Part shown: positions 48,857 to 57,797 of the stretch, piece after piece
Layout of the letters: every line of letters begins with the position of its first letter
Position numbering within the stretch: the first letter of the stretch is position 1
Origin: Phaeosaccion multiseriatum
Lineage: Eukaryota; Ochrophyta, other classes
DNA length: 64,000 bases
Direction: 5' to 3'
Assembly: GCA_965112735.1 (NCBI GenBank)
Contig: OZ218956.1
Span: 620,001-684,000, forward strand
Notes under the pieces: generated by a model
Told to the model about the DNA's origin: nothing
What the model saw: only the letters and a program-made list of their open reading frames with translations
Databases searched by the model: none
Program-made: the position numbers and the translations under genes

Positions 48857-51800
48857 TTTGGTGTGTGTCCCACTGCCATCCCCTACCATCCCCTGCCATC
48901 CCCAATAACTCGTCCCTTCCATCCCATCCACTGCCATCCCATCCAGGACATGAAGGCGAAGCAGGCCAAGCTCAAGGCCGACGAGGCCCGCGCCAGCGCC
49001 TTGCGCCTTCGCCTCGAGGAGAAGGAGGATGGCATGACCTCGCCGCGCAGCAAGAGCCGCAGGGGCGTCATCCGACAGTTACACCTCGCCATGATCCGAC
49101 AGCAGGTCCGTGTGTACGTGCGTGCAGGCGAGGTCAAGGGAGGACTTCCCGCCTTCCCGCCAGGCTCTGACCCTCCACTCCACCCGCTTCCCTGCCCATA
49201 CACTGCCATCCCCTCCCCCCTCCCCGTCCTGCTCAGAGCGGCTTCGTGTCGTGTGAGTGGGGCTGCCGGCAGTGGGTGCGTCTCGGGCATGAGAAGTTCT
49301 ACCACGAGAGGGCCAAGTGCAACAAGCGCCTGATGCCCTGCGAGCTCGGGTGCGGGATGATTCTCAGGGAGGAGGAGTGGATGGCGGGGGCAGAGCTCAT
49401 GCCGGACTTGCCTCGGCAGCAGTACCACGAGCAGCATGAGTGTCCAAGGCGGCTCGTGGCCTGCGATAGGAAGGTGCGGAAGGAGGGAGGGAGACGGGAG
49501 ACGGGAGGGCAGAGAGGGAAGGAGGGAAGGAGAGAGGAAGGGAGGGAAGGAGCGAGGGAGCCCCCAGCGTTGTGGCCGTCCTGTCCTTCCGCGTTCGGCA
49601 TACCAACCTTATGGTGCTCCTCCTTCTCCTCCTCGTCGTCCTCCCCCCACTCCCCCCCTTCCTCCCCCTCCCCTCCAGTGTGGGGAGTGGATCGCCTTTG
49701 AAGACCTTGCCCATCACGTGTCCCGGCTGTGTGTGAAGCGCCCCCTGCCGCCCCTCCCCTGCCGCCTCGGCTGTGGAGTTGTGTTCGAGGGCGGTATGCA
49801 CACCAAGCTTGCCAGCGAGGAGGAGCGGCTCGAGCATGAGAACGCCTTGTGTCTCAAGAGGGAGGAGATTTGTCTGTGGCCGGACTGCGGTAAGACCATC
49901 TTCGCCGGGGATCGGAACCATCACAGGCAAGTATACAGCAGGCTTAGGCCCTGTCCTTTCCACACACATGGCTTGGGGTGGGCATGCTTTTGTGACTTGA
50001 AGATTTGTGGACATCCACTGCTCTGCTCTGCTTCCTTTGCTCTGCTTTCTTGCGCTTGCTTGCTTATTCGTAAGCCAACAAACTGACTCGGATGCCTCTG
50101 CGACTGTGCTGTGGGGATGGATACCTCGCACAAACACTCGACTTTCTCCCTCTTTCGTTGACTTACTCCGCCGGTTGTTCCTCGACGTACTTCACCTGTT
50201 CGTGGACTTACTCCATTCTACAGGCAGCAGCACGTGCTGAAGACGGGCATCTTCGTGTGGAGACTTCCCGGCACGTACACCTTCCATGTGCCCGACGCCT
50301 GCTCCTGTCTTAAGGTGATTGGCTGACTGACTCACTGACTGACTGACTGACTGACTGACTGACTGACTGACTGACTGACTGACTGACTGACTGACTGACC
50401 GACTGACTGACTGACTGACTGACTGACTGACTGACTGACTGACTGACTGACTGACTGACTGACTGACTGACTGACTGACTGACTGACTGACTGACTGACT
50501 GACTGACTGACTGACTGACTGACTGACTGACTGACTGACTGACTGACTGACTGACTGACTGACTGACTGACTGACTGACTGACTGACTGACTGACTGACT
50601 CACTCACTCACTCACTCACTCACTCACTCACTGACTCACTGACTCACTGACTGACTGACTGACTGACTGACTGACTGACTGACTGACTGACTGACTGACT
50701 GACTGACGCCCTGACTGACTCACTGGCTGGTTAACTCACCGACGTAATAGCCTCCCTCCCTCCCTCTCTCCCCTCCTGACGGACTGACTGTGCATCCACA
50801 GATCCAAGTGTGGGGGGCGGGGGGCGGCAGCGGGCACCTCAAGAACGGCAAGGCGGGCAGCGGGGGGGCAGGGGCCTTTGTGGAGGCGGTGTTCAGGGCC
50901 ACTCCGGGGGAGATGCTGGAGGTGGTGGTGGGAAGTGGGGGGGAGGGGGGGGTGTATGGGAGGAATGTGTTGGTGCCCAACGGACAGATCGACGAGAGAA
51001 CGGGTGAGTGGGAGTAGAGGGGAGTGGGTGAGAGTGAGTGGGAGTGAGTGGGAGTGAGTGGGAGTGTGTGGGAGTGAGTGGGAGGGAGTGGGAGGGGGTG
51101 GGAGTTAAGGGTAGTGCCACTCGGCCTGCTCCTTTCTCTCTGCCCTCTGACCCTTGAGTCTTGACCTCTCTGCCAAAGCCAAGGCCGAAGCGTTTTGCTT
51201 GCTGAGGGACAGGCGGGTCTGATGAGCAGCTTCTTGGATCGCCACGGCACCCTATCTCACCTCACCTCACCCCACCCCACGTCGCCTGTACTCAGGAGGG
51301 CCCTCCTTCGATGTTGAGAGTGAGCACGGGGTAGCGGCAGGGGGCTGGCCGGGGGGCGGCGCGGGGCACGGAGGGAACGACATGTGGGCAGCAGGGGGGG
51401 GGGGGGGGTGCTCCGTTGTGAGTAGGAAGGGGGGCAAGTACGGAGCGGGGAGGAAGGTGCCGCTCGTGGTGGGAGCGGGGGGCGGGGGCGGCGGTTCCAG
51501 AGACGGGGTGGGGGGGGGGGGGCAGCACGGTGAGCTGGCCGGCACGCTGTTCGACAAGCGCACGGGCAGGCTTGGAACCGTCAAGGAGGGGGGGGAGGGG
51601 GGCGACTCAGGAGAGGTGGCCGGTTGTACCTTCCCAGCAGAGGCAGGCACGGCATGGCAGGGGGGCGCGGGGGGGCAGTTCGGCGGGGGGGGGGGGGGCG
51701 GCTACCACGGAGGAGGGGGCGGAGGGACTAGCCCGGGTATCGTGGGCGGCGGGGGGGGGGGGGCGCCTCCTATGTGGAGGAGAGCAGCATGAACGACATG

Positions 51801-52052
51801 GTGATTATGCCGGGGAATGGTGCCACCACTCCTGGGCACGCAGGGGAGGGCCGCATTCCCGGTGCGAAGGCGGCTAACCCCATGGAGGGGAAGGGAGGGA
51901 AGGGGTTGCCCACAGGGCTGCTGGTGGGCACAGGGGGAAGGGCGGACCCGCTGGCGGTGCACCCGGGGGAGAATGGCTGCGTGAGGATGTACAAGGCGGG
52001 CTTCTTCGACAAGATGCTTGAGGAGGATTTCGAAGACACGGCTTATCCGTAA
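26725..52052 (+). CDS. Giant multi-domain protein: EF-hands, ankyrin, WW-like, UBR-type and TRAF-type zinc fingers, Gly-rich C-terminus
   Basis: About 42 exons and 2438 residues; all junctions keep phase up to exon 41. Exons: 26725-26798, 26958-27135, 27229-27342, 27515-27676, 27915-28017, 28282-28336, 28423-28474, 28829-28973, 29175-29629, 29771-29890, 30077-30148, 30674-30808, 30991-31052, 31353-31443, 35293-35360, 35587-35661, 35973-36175, 38803-38905, 39392-39493, 39794-39960, 40265-40441, 40733-41128, 41671-41750, 42126-42262, 42473-42670, 43048-43588, 43983-44059, 44762-44799, 45148-45371, 45759-45826, 46342-46411, 46577-46818, 47148-47441, 47659-47861, 48060-48258, 48670-48808, 48947-49105, 49237-49473, 49679-49926, 50224-50314, 50802-51003, 51296-52052. 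EF-hand loops DVDRNKVLSLAE (93-104) and DSDNNGRLEFEE (129-140); ankyrin repeats about 300-700; WW-like segments (WTEYLDLDTGNTLYHKR); UBR-box-like cysteines (WYMCETC, CAACARNCH) near 1055; coiled coil before TRAF-type fingers at about 1930-2090; ALK-type Gly-rich region from 2119. The last exon has a frame break in a G run. Function unknown, perhaps a calcium-regulated scaffold or ubiquitin-related factor. It could be two genes. Confidence 0.75.
28018..28160 (+). repeat. CA-rich microsatellite at an intron start
   Basis: CACACG/CACACA repeats run from just after the donor at 28018 to about 28160. Two copies of CCATCCACTGCCATCCC-like sequence follow at 28225-28262 before the acceptor at 28281. 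Confidence 0.75.
30180..30530 (+). repeat. GGGA microsatellite in an intron
   Basis: About 350 bp of GGGA units with AAGG interruptions sit in the 30149-30673 intron, immediately after a TTGGTGATACAGAGG copy at 30161. The acceptor side is a C homopolymer and CT tract. Confidence 0.85.
31444..35098 (+). repeat. 3.6 kb CAGT/CAAT satellite-like array forming most of one intron
   Basis: The intron 31444-35292 starts with GTCAGTCAGT, so the donor belongs to the array. About 900 tetranucleotide units follow, almost all CAGT or CAAT, with rare GAGT, CCGT, CATT and AACC variants. The CAAT units form recurring clusters (for example CAAT every second unit three to four times), giving a higher-order pattern. 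A stretch at 35108-35290 is ordinary sequence with a TGTATCACCAAC copy before the acceptor. The very long Ser-Gln-Val reading frames are an artefact of the repeat. Confidence 0.92.
35764..35961 (+). other. Intron-end inverted repeat with matched base change (12 bp perfect)
   Basis: GATGGCAGTAGA occurs at 35764-35775 and again at 35808-35819. Its exact reverse complement TCTACTGCCATC is at 35950-35961, 11 nt before exon 35973. Both arms carry A/T where the usual motif has G/C (GGCAGTGG with CCACTGCC), which is the change expected if pairing is conserved. Confidence 0.75.
36185..38428 (+). repeat. 2.25 kb array of an 8-bp unit with higher-order structure
   Basis: GCAGTGAG units, with ACAGTGAG, GTAGTGAG, GCAATGAG and GCTGTGAG variants, fill the 36176-38802 intron. 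A block of about 98 bp containing a fixed series of variants recurs at 36521, 36841, 37137, 37577, 37785 and 38081. The spacings are 320, 296, 440, 208 and 296 bp, all multiples of eight. It ends in degenerate GGGGTGAGG-type sequence to about 38560. The 836-858 residue frames on the minus strand are spurious. Confidence 0.92.
39167..39246 (+). repeat. CTGA microsatellite in an intron
   Basis: GACTGACT repeats with degenerate flanks (39005-39300) lie in the 38906-39391 intron. The array reads as repeated CTGAC, which is a branch-point-like sequence. Confidence 0.8.
39985..40142 (+). repeat. GGATGGATGGTCCT-type minisatellite in an intron
   Basis: Tandem copies of GGATGGCACTGGATGGGTGTT and GGATGGATGGTCCT occupy the 5' half of the 39961-40264 intron. 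The intron ends with GTTGGTGATACACGGCAG, in which a TTGGTGATACA motif forms the acceptor. Confidence 0.75.
40455..40689 (+). other. Intron-end inverted repeat (14 bp perfect)
   Basis: ATGGCAGTGGATGG at 40455-40468 begins 13 nt after the donor at 40442. CCATCCACTGCCAT at 40676-40689, 43 nt before the acceptor, is its exact reverse complement. Confidence 0.8.
41152..41658 (+). other. Intron-end inverted repeat (13 bp perfect)
   Basis: GGATGGCAGTGGA at 41152-41164 begins 23 nt after the donor at 41129. TCCACTGCCATCC at 41646-41658, 12 nt before exon 41671, is its exact reverse complement. A degenerate CAGT array (about 41212-41345) lies in the loop. Confidence 0.8.
43676..43930 (+). repeat. CTGT microsatellite in an intron
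   Basis: CTGT repeats with CTAT and CCGT variants occupy the 3' half of the 43589-43982 intron. Confidence 0.85.
44175..44405 (+). repeat. GGCA/GACA microsatellite in an intron
   Basis: An array of CAGG and CAGA units near the start of the 44060-44761 intron. It is followed by a GTGT tract at about 44498-44610. Confidence 0.85.
45855..46130 (+). repeat. GGGT/GT-rich tract at an intron start
   Basis: A G homopolymer of about 27 (45860-45886) and then GGGTGT repeats follow the donor at 45827. The intron ends at 46341. Confidence 0.8.
46851..47132 (+). repeat. CCCCTGCCAT decamer array with complementary motif at the donor side
   Basis: The 46819-47147 intron carries GACGGCAGTAGATGGCAGTG at 46841-46860 near the donor. 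About fifteen tandem CCCCTGCCAT/TCCCTGCCAT units (about 46972-47132) run up to the acceptor. Each unit can pair 8 bases with GATGGCAG. Confidence 0.75.
48259..48485 (+). repeat. 42-bp minisatellite in an intron
   Basis: About five copies of a 42-bp unit (containing GGTGTCAGGACCAGGGG and TTGGTGTCGAGACAGAG) start at the donor of the 48259-48669 intron. CACT/CACC repeats follow at about 48520-48630. Confidence 0.8.
50327..50705 (+). repeat. CTGA microsatellite in an intron
   Basis: About 90 ACTG units with a CACT patch at about 50600-50640 fill the 50315-50801 intron. In this orientation the array repeats CTGAC. Confidence 0.88.
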
Positions 52053-52314
52053 CGGATTGACGCATCACCCCTTAAGCGTACCACTCTTACCATGTCCTTA
52101 CGATAAGCGTATCCTTAGCGTTTCCTTAGCTACAATAATTCCCCCCCCCTTCCCTCCTCTTTCTCTCCAAACCTTCCTTAACTTGTATCCTTAACTGTGG
52201 TGCTAACTTTGCGCCTTCAGTTTCAGTCCCAGTTTCCTCGGTTACCGTAACCGAAGCTATCGTATATCGAGATGAACCTGCCCCATCCTCTGTCATCCAC
52301 TGCCATCCGTCGCC

Positions 52315-54502
52315 TTAGTCCTCGAAGTCCTCGGCGGGCGGCCTGTTGAGCTGCGCAGTCCTCTGTCTCCCATCCACTGCCATCCCTCCTCCCCCGCCTC
52401 CTCCGCCGCTCATCACACCCCCCCCCGCTGGGCCTGCAGAGGGGGGCGTCTGACCGCTGCTGCTGCTGCTGCCGCTGGTCTTGCTAGTCTTGCTGCTTTT
52501 GCTGCTCTTTCCGCCGCTCTGTGAGAAGCGGGGCCCGGAGGCAAAGGCGAAGAGCCTTGACGCCTTGTTATCCCCCCGTGCCCCCTCGCTTGTTGTGCCT
52601 CCTCGTGCCGTGAGGGAGCCTCGGCCTTCTCCCTCCTCTTCCTCCTCTTCCTCGGTGCACATATCCTCATACGAGAGCTGCTCGTCCCCCTCCCCCTGCT
52701 CCTGCTCCTGCCCCTCCTCCTCGCTGCGCTCCGTGAGAATGTCATCCTCGAAGACGACGCTTCGGTGGGGGTCTTTGAGCTTCCCCTTGGTATTGCTTGT
52801 GCCTGGGCTCACCAAGCTCCCGGTGCGGCTCTCTCCTCCTCCTCCTCCTCCTCCTCCTCCTCCTGCCCCTCTCGTCAAGGCCGACCCCGAGGGCAGCGTC
52901 GCTACGCTGTCTCCTCCGTGCGGACTGCTCCCCAGCGTAAGAACGGAACCCCCCCCCCCCTCGTCCCCTGCCCCGCCCTCTCGTCCTCGCTTCTTGCTCT
53001 TATGCGTGTCCATCCACTGCTGGAAGAAGGACAGATGCGTATGTGCGCTACCCCCCAAGTGGTGGTGGTGGTGGTCATCTCCTCTTGAGCGCCCCTTCCT
53101 CCCCCTCCCCCTCCCCGTCCCCCTCCCCGTCCCCCTCCCTCGTGTGCCCCGCTCTGGACTCAAGCCCCCCCCGAGCGTGTCAACAAAAATCTTAGTCGCT
53201 GCGAGCCTCGTGGTCTGAAACCTCTCCTTCACCCCTCCTTGCGCGCCATCCAGGCCCACCCAGGTCTGCTCCTTCCTTCGAATGGTTTCCTGCATGGCCT
53301 TGGAGGGTTCATCGTAACCGTAGAATTGGCACGGCACGCAAATGCTCTGTGAGTACACCAGAGGGTACCCACACACCGAACACACGTCGTTCCGGCACAG
53401 ACGCACGACCCAGCTAAAGAAGAGCAGAGCGGTGAGGCAGAAGAGCAAGATGTAGCCCCACGGAAGGATGTAAGGGTCCCTGTACACCTCCTGCATGACA
53501 ATGGTTTCTGCGAATACCTCTGGCACCTCGTCGCTCTCTGTGGTCTCTACGCTGCAGCTTCGTATCGCCTTCCACGCCGACGTGCCCTTGACCTTCTCCA
53601 GCACTGGAGAGGGGGAGGGAGAGCGCATGTACAAGCGGAGTGGAGGTGGAAGCAAGCATGTGAATGAGTCGGTGTTGTGCGTGTGTGTGTGTGTGTATCG
53701 GTGTATGTATCGGCCCTGCGCAAGTCGTCGAGGCCCCGAGAACTGCTCTTGCTCTCGCGACCCCCCCCCCTGCCCCCTACCGCCCCCTCCCAAGACCCCT
53801 ACCGTCGAGTGTGAGCGTGTATCCCGCGAGGTAGGTGCCATCGTTGGTGCACGTGCCCACAAGCGCTCCGTCGTCATCGTACGTGCAAGCGCTCCGCTTG
53901 ATGGGGCAGCTCACGACCTCCGTGTCTCCGAAGAACAGGTTCCTGGCGAAGCGAAACTCATAGCCGAAGCGGTTCGCAAACGTTACAAACACCTGGTTGG
54001 GCAGGTCGCACTGGAGGTTCCACGTGTCCCCAGTGGTGCCTGTGTTGGAGCAGCACTCGAGGCAGTACACGCTCTTGAAGATGGCGTTGTACGACTGAGA
54101 CAGGGCACAAGAGACGCAAGGGGGACAAGCAAGGGCGGTAAACGGGAAGTATGGGTGGTGGAAAGGGCAATGAGGAGTAGGGGGTGGCCCATCAATACGA
54201 CTGGCACAAGCTACGGCAGCAGCACTCACGTCGAGGAAGTGGAACTGCCAGCCGTCCTCCGCTGGCTGACAGGAGCCCAGGTCCAAGCCTCCGAAGCATG
54301 TGTCAGCAATATCTGACGGCACTACGGTTGCGGTGGACCGATAGAAGCTCCCGTATATCGTCGGGTCCAGCTCCAGGCTGTGTCCTTGTCTGAGCGTCGC
54401 AGCGAGCACGACCAGAGGTAGTACAAGCCTCCATCCTCCTCTCTTATGGACCAGGTGGTAAGGTAGAGCGCTCGTCTCTTGCTCAAGCTCCCCGGCCTCC
54501 AT
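52315..54502 (-). CDS. Single-pass (type I) membrane protein with cysteine-rich ectodomain and cytosolic zinc-ribbon-like motif
   Basis: Exons in coding order 54502-54230, 54094-53803 and 53603-52315; 617 residues in phase. A signal peptide (RLVLPLVVLAATLRQGHS) precedes an ectodomain of about 210 residues with cysteines in pairs (CLECCSNTGT, VVSCPIKRSAC). A transmembrane helix follows (ILLFCLTALLFFSWVV), then a four-cysteine motif with CSVCGYPL and CVPCQF, likely a small zinc ribbon at the membrane face. The rest is low complexity: RG repeats, five His, Gly and Ser runs, and an acidic stretch. A dispersed repeat is read inside the last exon as GMAVDGRQ. I do not recognise a family; the topology suggests a surface or secretory-pathway receptor. 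It converges on the giant gene with 262 bp between stops. Confidence 0.72.
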
Positions 54503-54710
54503 CTGTCCCTTCACAGCTCGGAACTGCAAGAGGAGCAGAGGTCGGCGTTACACGGTTTGCTAAGAAAGTTGGTGCTCCACCCCGACAGTTGGCGACTTCC
54601 TCACCGATCAATGATATCGGTCAATTTCCAAAACACAAAACACAAATTAAACACACACAAGGCAACAACATAGTACAGCGCACTTGAGCGATGAAATAAT
54701 AAAATTAACT

Positions 54711-55679
54711 ATGGCGGGCCATATGGATGGTGCTGCAGCTCTTGTTAACCAGCATTTGAGGAAGAGCTGCTCTCTCGCAGGCATCCGTAAGAGCCAGCTT
54801 GGGGCGGAGCTACCTTCCAGGGAGGAAGTCAGAAGGCAGGAGAACCCAGAGTATGCAGAATACTCGACGGCGGGAGAAAGAGGGGCGGGCGGGGGGGGGG
54901 GGAGAGCGGGAGAGGCGCCGAGCAGAGGCATCGTGCCGAACACCCACTTCCTAGGGAGGCTCTTGACAGGGGTTGAGAAGTTAAACGCGGCAATAGACGC
55001 GCCTGGGACGACTCCGCCGGCCCAGCCGCTGGCAGCGCTGCCATTGGAGACCGCTTCTGCTGCCAGCCAGAGGAAGAAGCGCTCTCGCCTGGAGGCTGTC
55101 ATCGAGATTAAACGGCTGGCGGCTTTGCATGGCTTGCAAGTGGTAATATCGGAAGCAGACGAGACTCAGCAGCCAGCAGCCAAGCCACTCCCTACGGGCG
55201 GCATGCGGTCGGCGGCTGTGGAAGAGCGGGAACCAGTGCTACAGCAGCAGCAAGCGGGGGAGAATGGCAGCGGGGACGAGCAGCAGCACCACCACCAAGG
55301 CCACCAGCAACAGCTGTCGGCAAACAAGAGGGGGCGGGACGGGGGGGCGAGTGCGTTGCCGGTGAAGAGATTAAAGCCAGGGGTAGCACCAGCTGCCGAA
55401 CCGCCTTCTCCGCCACAAGCTAAAGCGGTAAAGGCACGTACACGTACACGCACGGGGTCGGGGGCAAAGGCGCAACCCGCGGAGGAGGAAAAGGCCAAAA
55501 CCGCAGAGGCCAAGGCGAAAACCGCGAAGGCAAAGCCGAAAACCGCGGAGGCAAAGGCGAAAACCGCGGAGGCACGGCCGAGGTTAAGAGCCTCTGCAGA
55601 CCTGTTCAAGTTCGCCATCGGAAGCCTCGGAGCTGCCACACCGCGGCGCAGAGAGAGGGGTGACAAGGAGAAGCCGTGA
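54711..55679 (+). CDS. Intronless basic low-complexity protein, probably nuclear
   Basis: A single 322-residue frame; the ATG at 54711 is the first good start. The first 110 residues are mostly non-repetitive (HMDGAAALVNQHLRK, IVPNTHFLGRLLTGVEKLN). The rest is Gln/His and Ala/Lys-rich, with a run of AEAKAKTAKAKP-type repeats like linker-histone tails, and basic clusters (QRKKRSR, NKRGRDGG, PVKRLKP) that could be nuclear localisation signals. No domain is recognised, and whether it has a structured function is uncertain. It lies in a 208-bp divergent arrangement with the membrane protein gene, and its stop is only 38 bp from the stop of the CRT-like gene, so transcripts probably overlap. Confidence 0.6.
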   Translation: MAGHMDGAAALVNQHLRKSCSLAGIRKSQLGAELPSREEVRRQENPEYAEYSTAGERGAGGGGGRAGEAPSRGIVPNTHFLGRLLTGVEKLNAAIDAPGTTPPAQPLAALPLETASAASQRKKRSRLEAVIEIKRLAALHGLQVVISEADETQQPAAKPLPTGGMRSAAVEEREPVLQQQQAGENGSGDEQQHHHQGHQQQLSANKRGRDGGASALPVKRLKPGVAPAAEPPSPPQAKAVKARTRTRTGSGAKAQPAEEEKAKTAEAKAKTAKAKPKTAEAKAKTAEARPRLRASADLFKFAIGSLGAATPRRRERGDKEKP

Positions 55680-55717
55680 TGTTGTAAATACTAAATACAT
55701 TGTGCACTGAGCCCCCC

Positions 55718-55776
55718 TCAGAGTTGGTACACGAGACCCTCGTTTTGGTCGCTCTCTTGTGCCTCTCCTGGCGCAG

Positions 55777-55829
<53 letters not shown>

Positions 55830-57698
55830 CGCGACCAAGTCTCTGCTCCTCCGTCTCCTTCCTCGTCGTCGTCGGGCTCCTGCACAGGTCGGCCAACGCC
55901 AGCAGAGTCAGAGAGGGACGGGTGGACCGTCAGTTCGGGTGGGTGGGGGTCGGGAACATTCATTCGCATCAACGAGAGAGAGCAACAGTCAGAAGCAGTA
56001 GCAACACCCCCTCCCCGCTCTGCTCTTACCTCGTTCAGGCTCAGCAGCGGCTCCAGCATGCCCCCCGGGGGCAGGAGCCCCCCCCCCCTCCGCCCCCTCC
56101 ACCATGTGTCCCCAAAGCGATACACAATGAGGCCGCAGAGGATGGTGATGAGGCCCCCCAGGTCCGCCGGCTTGAGCGGGGAGGTCCCCAACGCAGCGAA
56201 GACGATATTGGCCAAGGGGACTGTCGTGGTGAGGGAGATCACCACAATATTGGCGGAGCCGAACTTCAACATCAGAATAATCAAGATGTTGTATCTGTTG
56301 TGGGGTGGGGCGGATATTTGAAAAAAACAGCACAACAGGCGAATGAGGGAGGGAGTTGCGTGTAAAGTAAAGCAAGACAACACATGCACCACCACTTACG
56401 CCATGTTAAACAGGACGAACAAGCTGACGTACAGCGGTCCCAGGGGCCAGCAATTGTCAGGGTGCTTCCCCCCAACCACGGTGTTGATACCCGCGAAGCA
56501 CTTGAGCCCCGCCCAGAGGTTTCCCATGAGCCCCGACGGATATACAGGTGGGTCCCCCATGAGGCCCGCAGGATAAGATAGCACGACGGAGAAGGCCAAT
56601 TGAAATACCGCCACCCAGCCATTCAGGTATATGGGATCCAACTCGAGGTCGCCCAAGGCCATCTCCTTGTAGACATTGCTCAGCGACATTGGGATGCAGC
56701 TGAGAATCATGGCAAAGCTCCAGCCCGCGGTCACGGCGCCTCCTTCCAAGCTGAGGTTGGGGATGAGGACCACGCTGATGCCCAGGGCTACGACGGCGGC
56801 TCCAGTGTACTGGCTAACCACGTATCGGGTTTTGAGAAGCTTCTTCGAGATGTACAGGCTGATAGGGATGGAGGCTTGACTCAGCAGAATCAGCAGGGGG
56901 CCAGACAGGTAGGTGGCGGCGAAGATTTGAAGAGTGCCGCTGACCGCATCCAAGGAAGCAATCGTTGCAAACACACTCTTGGGCACTTTAAGTTGCTGGG
57001 GTGTGATTTGCCTACCAAAATGCACCATGGGGATAATGTATGCGAAGGAGAAGGGCACGTACTGCACACAGTGAACGAGGGGGGGGGAGTTGGGGGCGCA
57101 GCAGCCGGAGCAGGATCAGGAGGGGGGCCTCAGGGAAGGTCACTAGGGGGCGCTTCCCCCGCCGGACAAGTCTCTATTTCTCGACCTTGTCTCCTTACGA
57201 CGAATACGACTTTATCTCTCACCACAAACGTAGTCCAAAGGTTCAAGAAGGACGGATAGTTCCTTAGCGGGACAGTTTCAAGCTTTTGGAAGACGCGGTT
57301 GCCCAGCGAGACCACTGTCATCGCTAGGAAGCTGATGAGTAGAGCCCGTTGTCTGCGCTTCACCACCTGACAGAGTCCACAGTAGAGAGGGGAATGAGAA
57401 AGTGATAGGGAGCCCATGTGCTTCAAGGTTCCGCCTCGCTGTGGAGACATTCTACCTTCGTTCTTTCCCCTCCTCTTCCCCCTTCCTCCTCCTCCTTCCT
57501 CCTTCACCCCCTCTCCTCTTTACCTCTTTCCAGGGAGAAGTCAACTTCTGCAACACTCACCTCCTCCCTCGCTTCTTTCATCCCTTGAGCCTCCCCAGAG
57601 AGGAGAAGCATCTCATTCGCTTCCTCCTGAAGGGAAGGCATTTCACTGGGATGTACCCGGGGGTTGTCATACTCTTCCTGTTCTATCAGCTTCCCCAT
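55718..57698 (-). CDS. CRT-like (chloroquine-resistance-transporter family) membrane transporter
   Basis: A drug/metabolite-superfamily carrier. In plants, CRT-like proteins move thiols across the plastid envelope; in apicomplexans CRT sits in the digestive vacuole. Exons in coding order 57698-57561, 57366-57223, 57061-56400, 56294-56030, 55879-55718; 456 residues in phase. Family marks include RNYPSFLNLWTTFVYVPFSF, a helix with SGPLLILLSQASIPISLY, LSCIPMSLSNVYKE, LDPIYLNGWVAVFQ, GLKCFAGINTV, and the C-terminal helix YNILIILMLKFGSAN. About ten hydrophobic segments are present. The N-terminus is acidic and cytosolic-looking, with no obvious plastid signal. The C-terminus is unusual: an acidic segment and a polyglutamine run of about 16. 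The start lies 100 bp from the divergent PDCD2 start. Confidence 0.88.
55785..55832 (-). repeat. CAG repeat encoding polyglutamine
   Basis: About 16 CTG units on the plus strand read as CAG on the coding strand of the CRT-like gene and give a glutamine run near its C-terminus. Length is probably variable between strains. Confidence 0.85.
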
Positions 57699-57797
57699 CT
57701 TCCAGAGAGAAGCAAAAAAAGCAATGCTGTGTCTTGAAAGTTGCTGCCAGCTGGGGGATCGGATCACATCTCCACTGGCAGGGTGGCTGGCTGGCTG

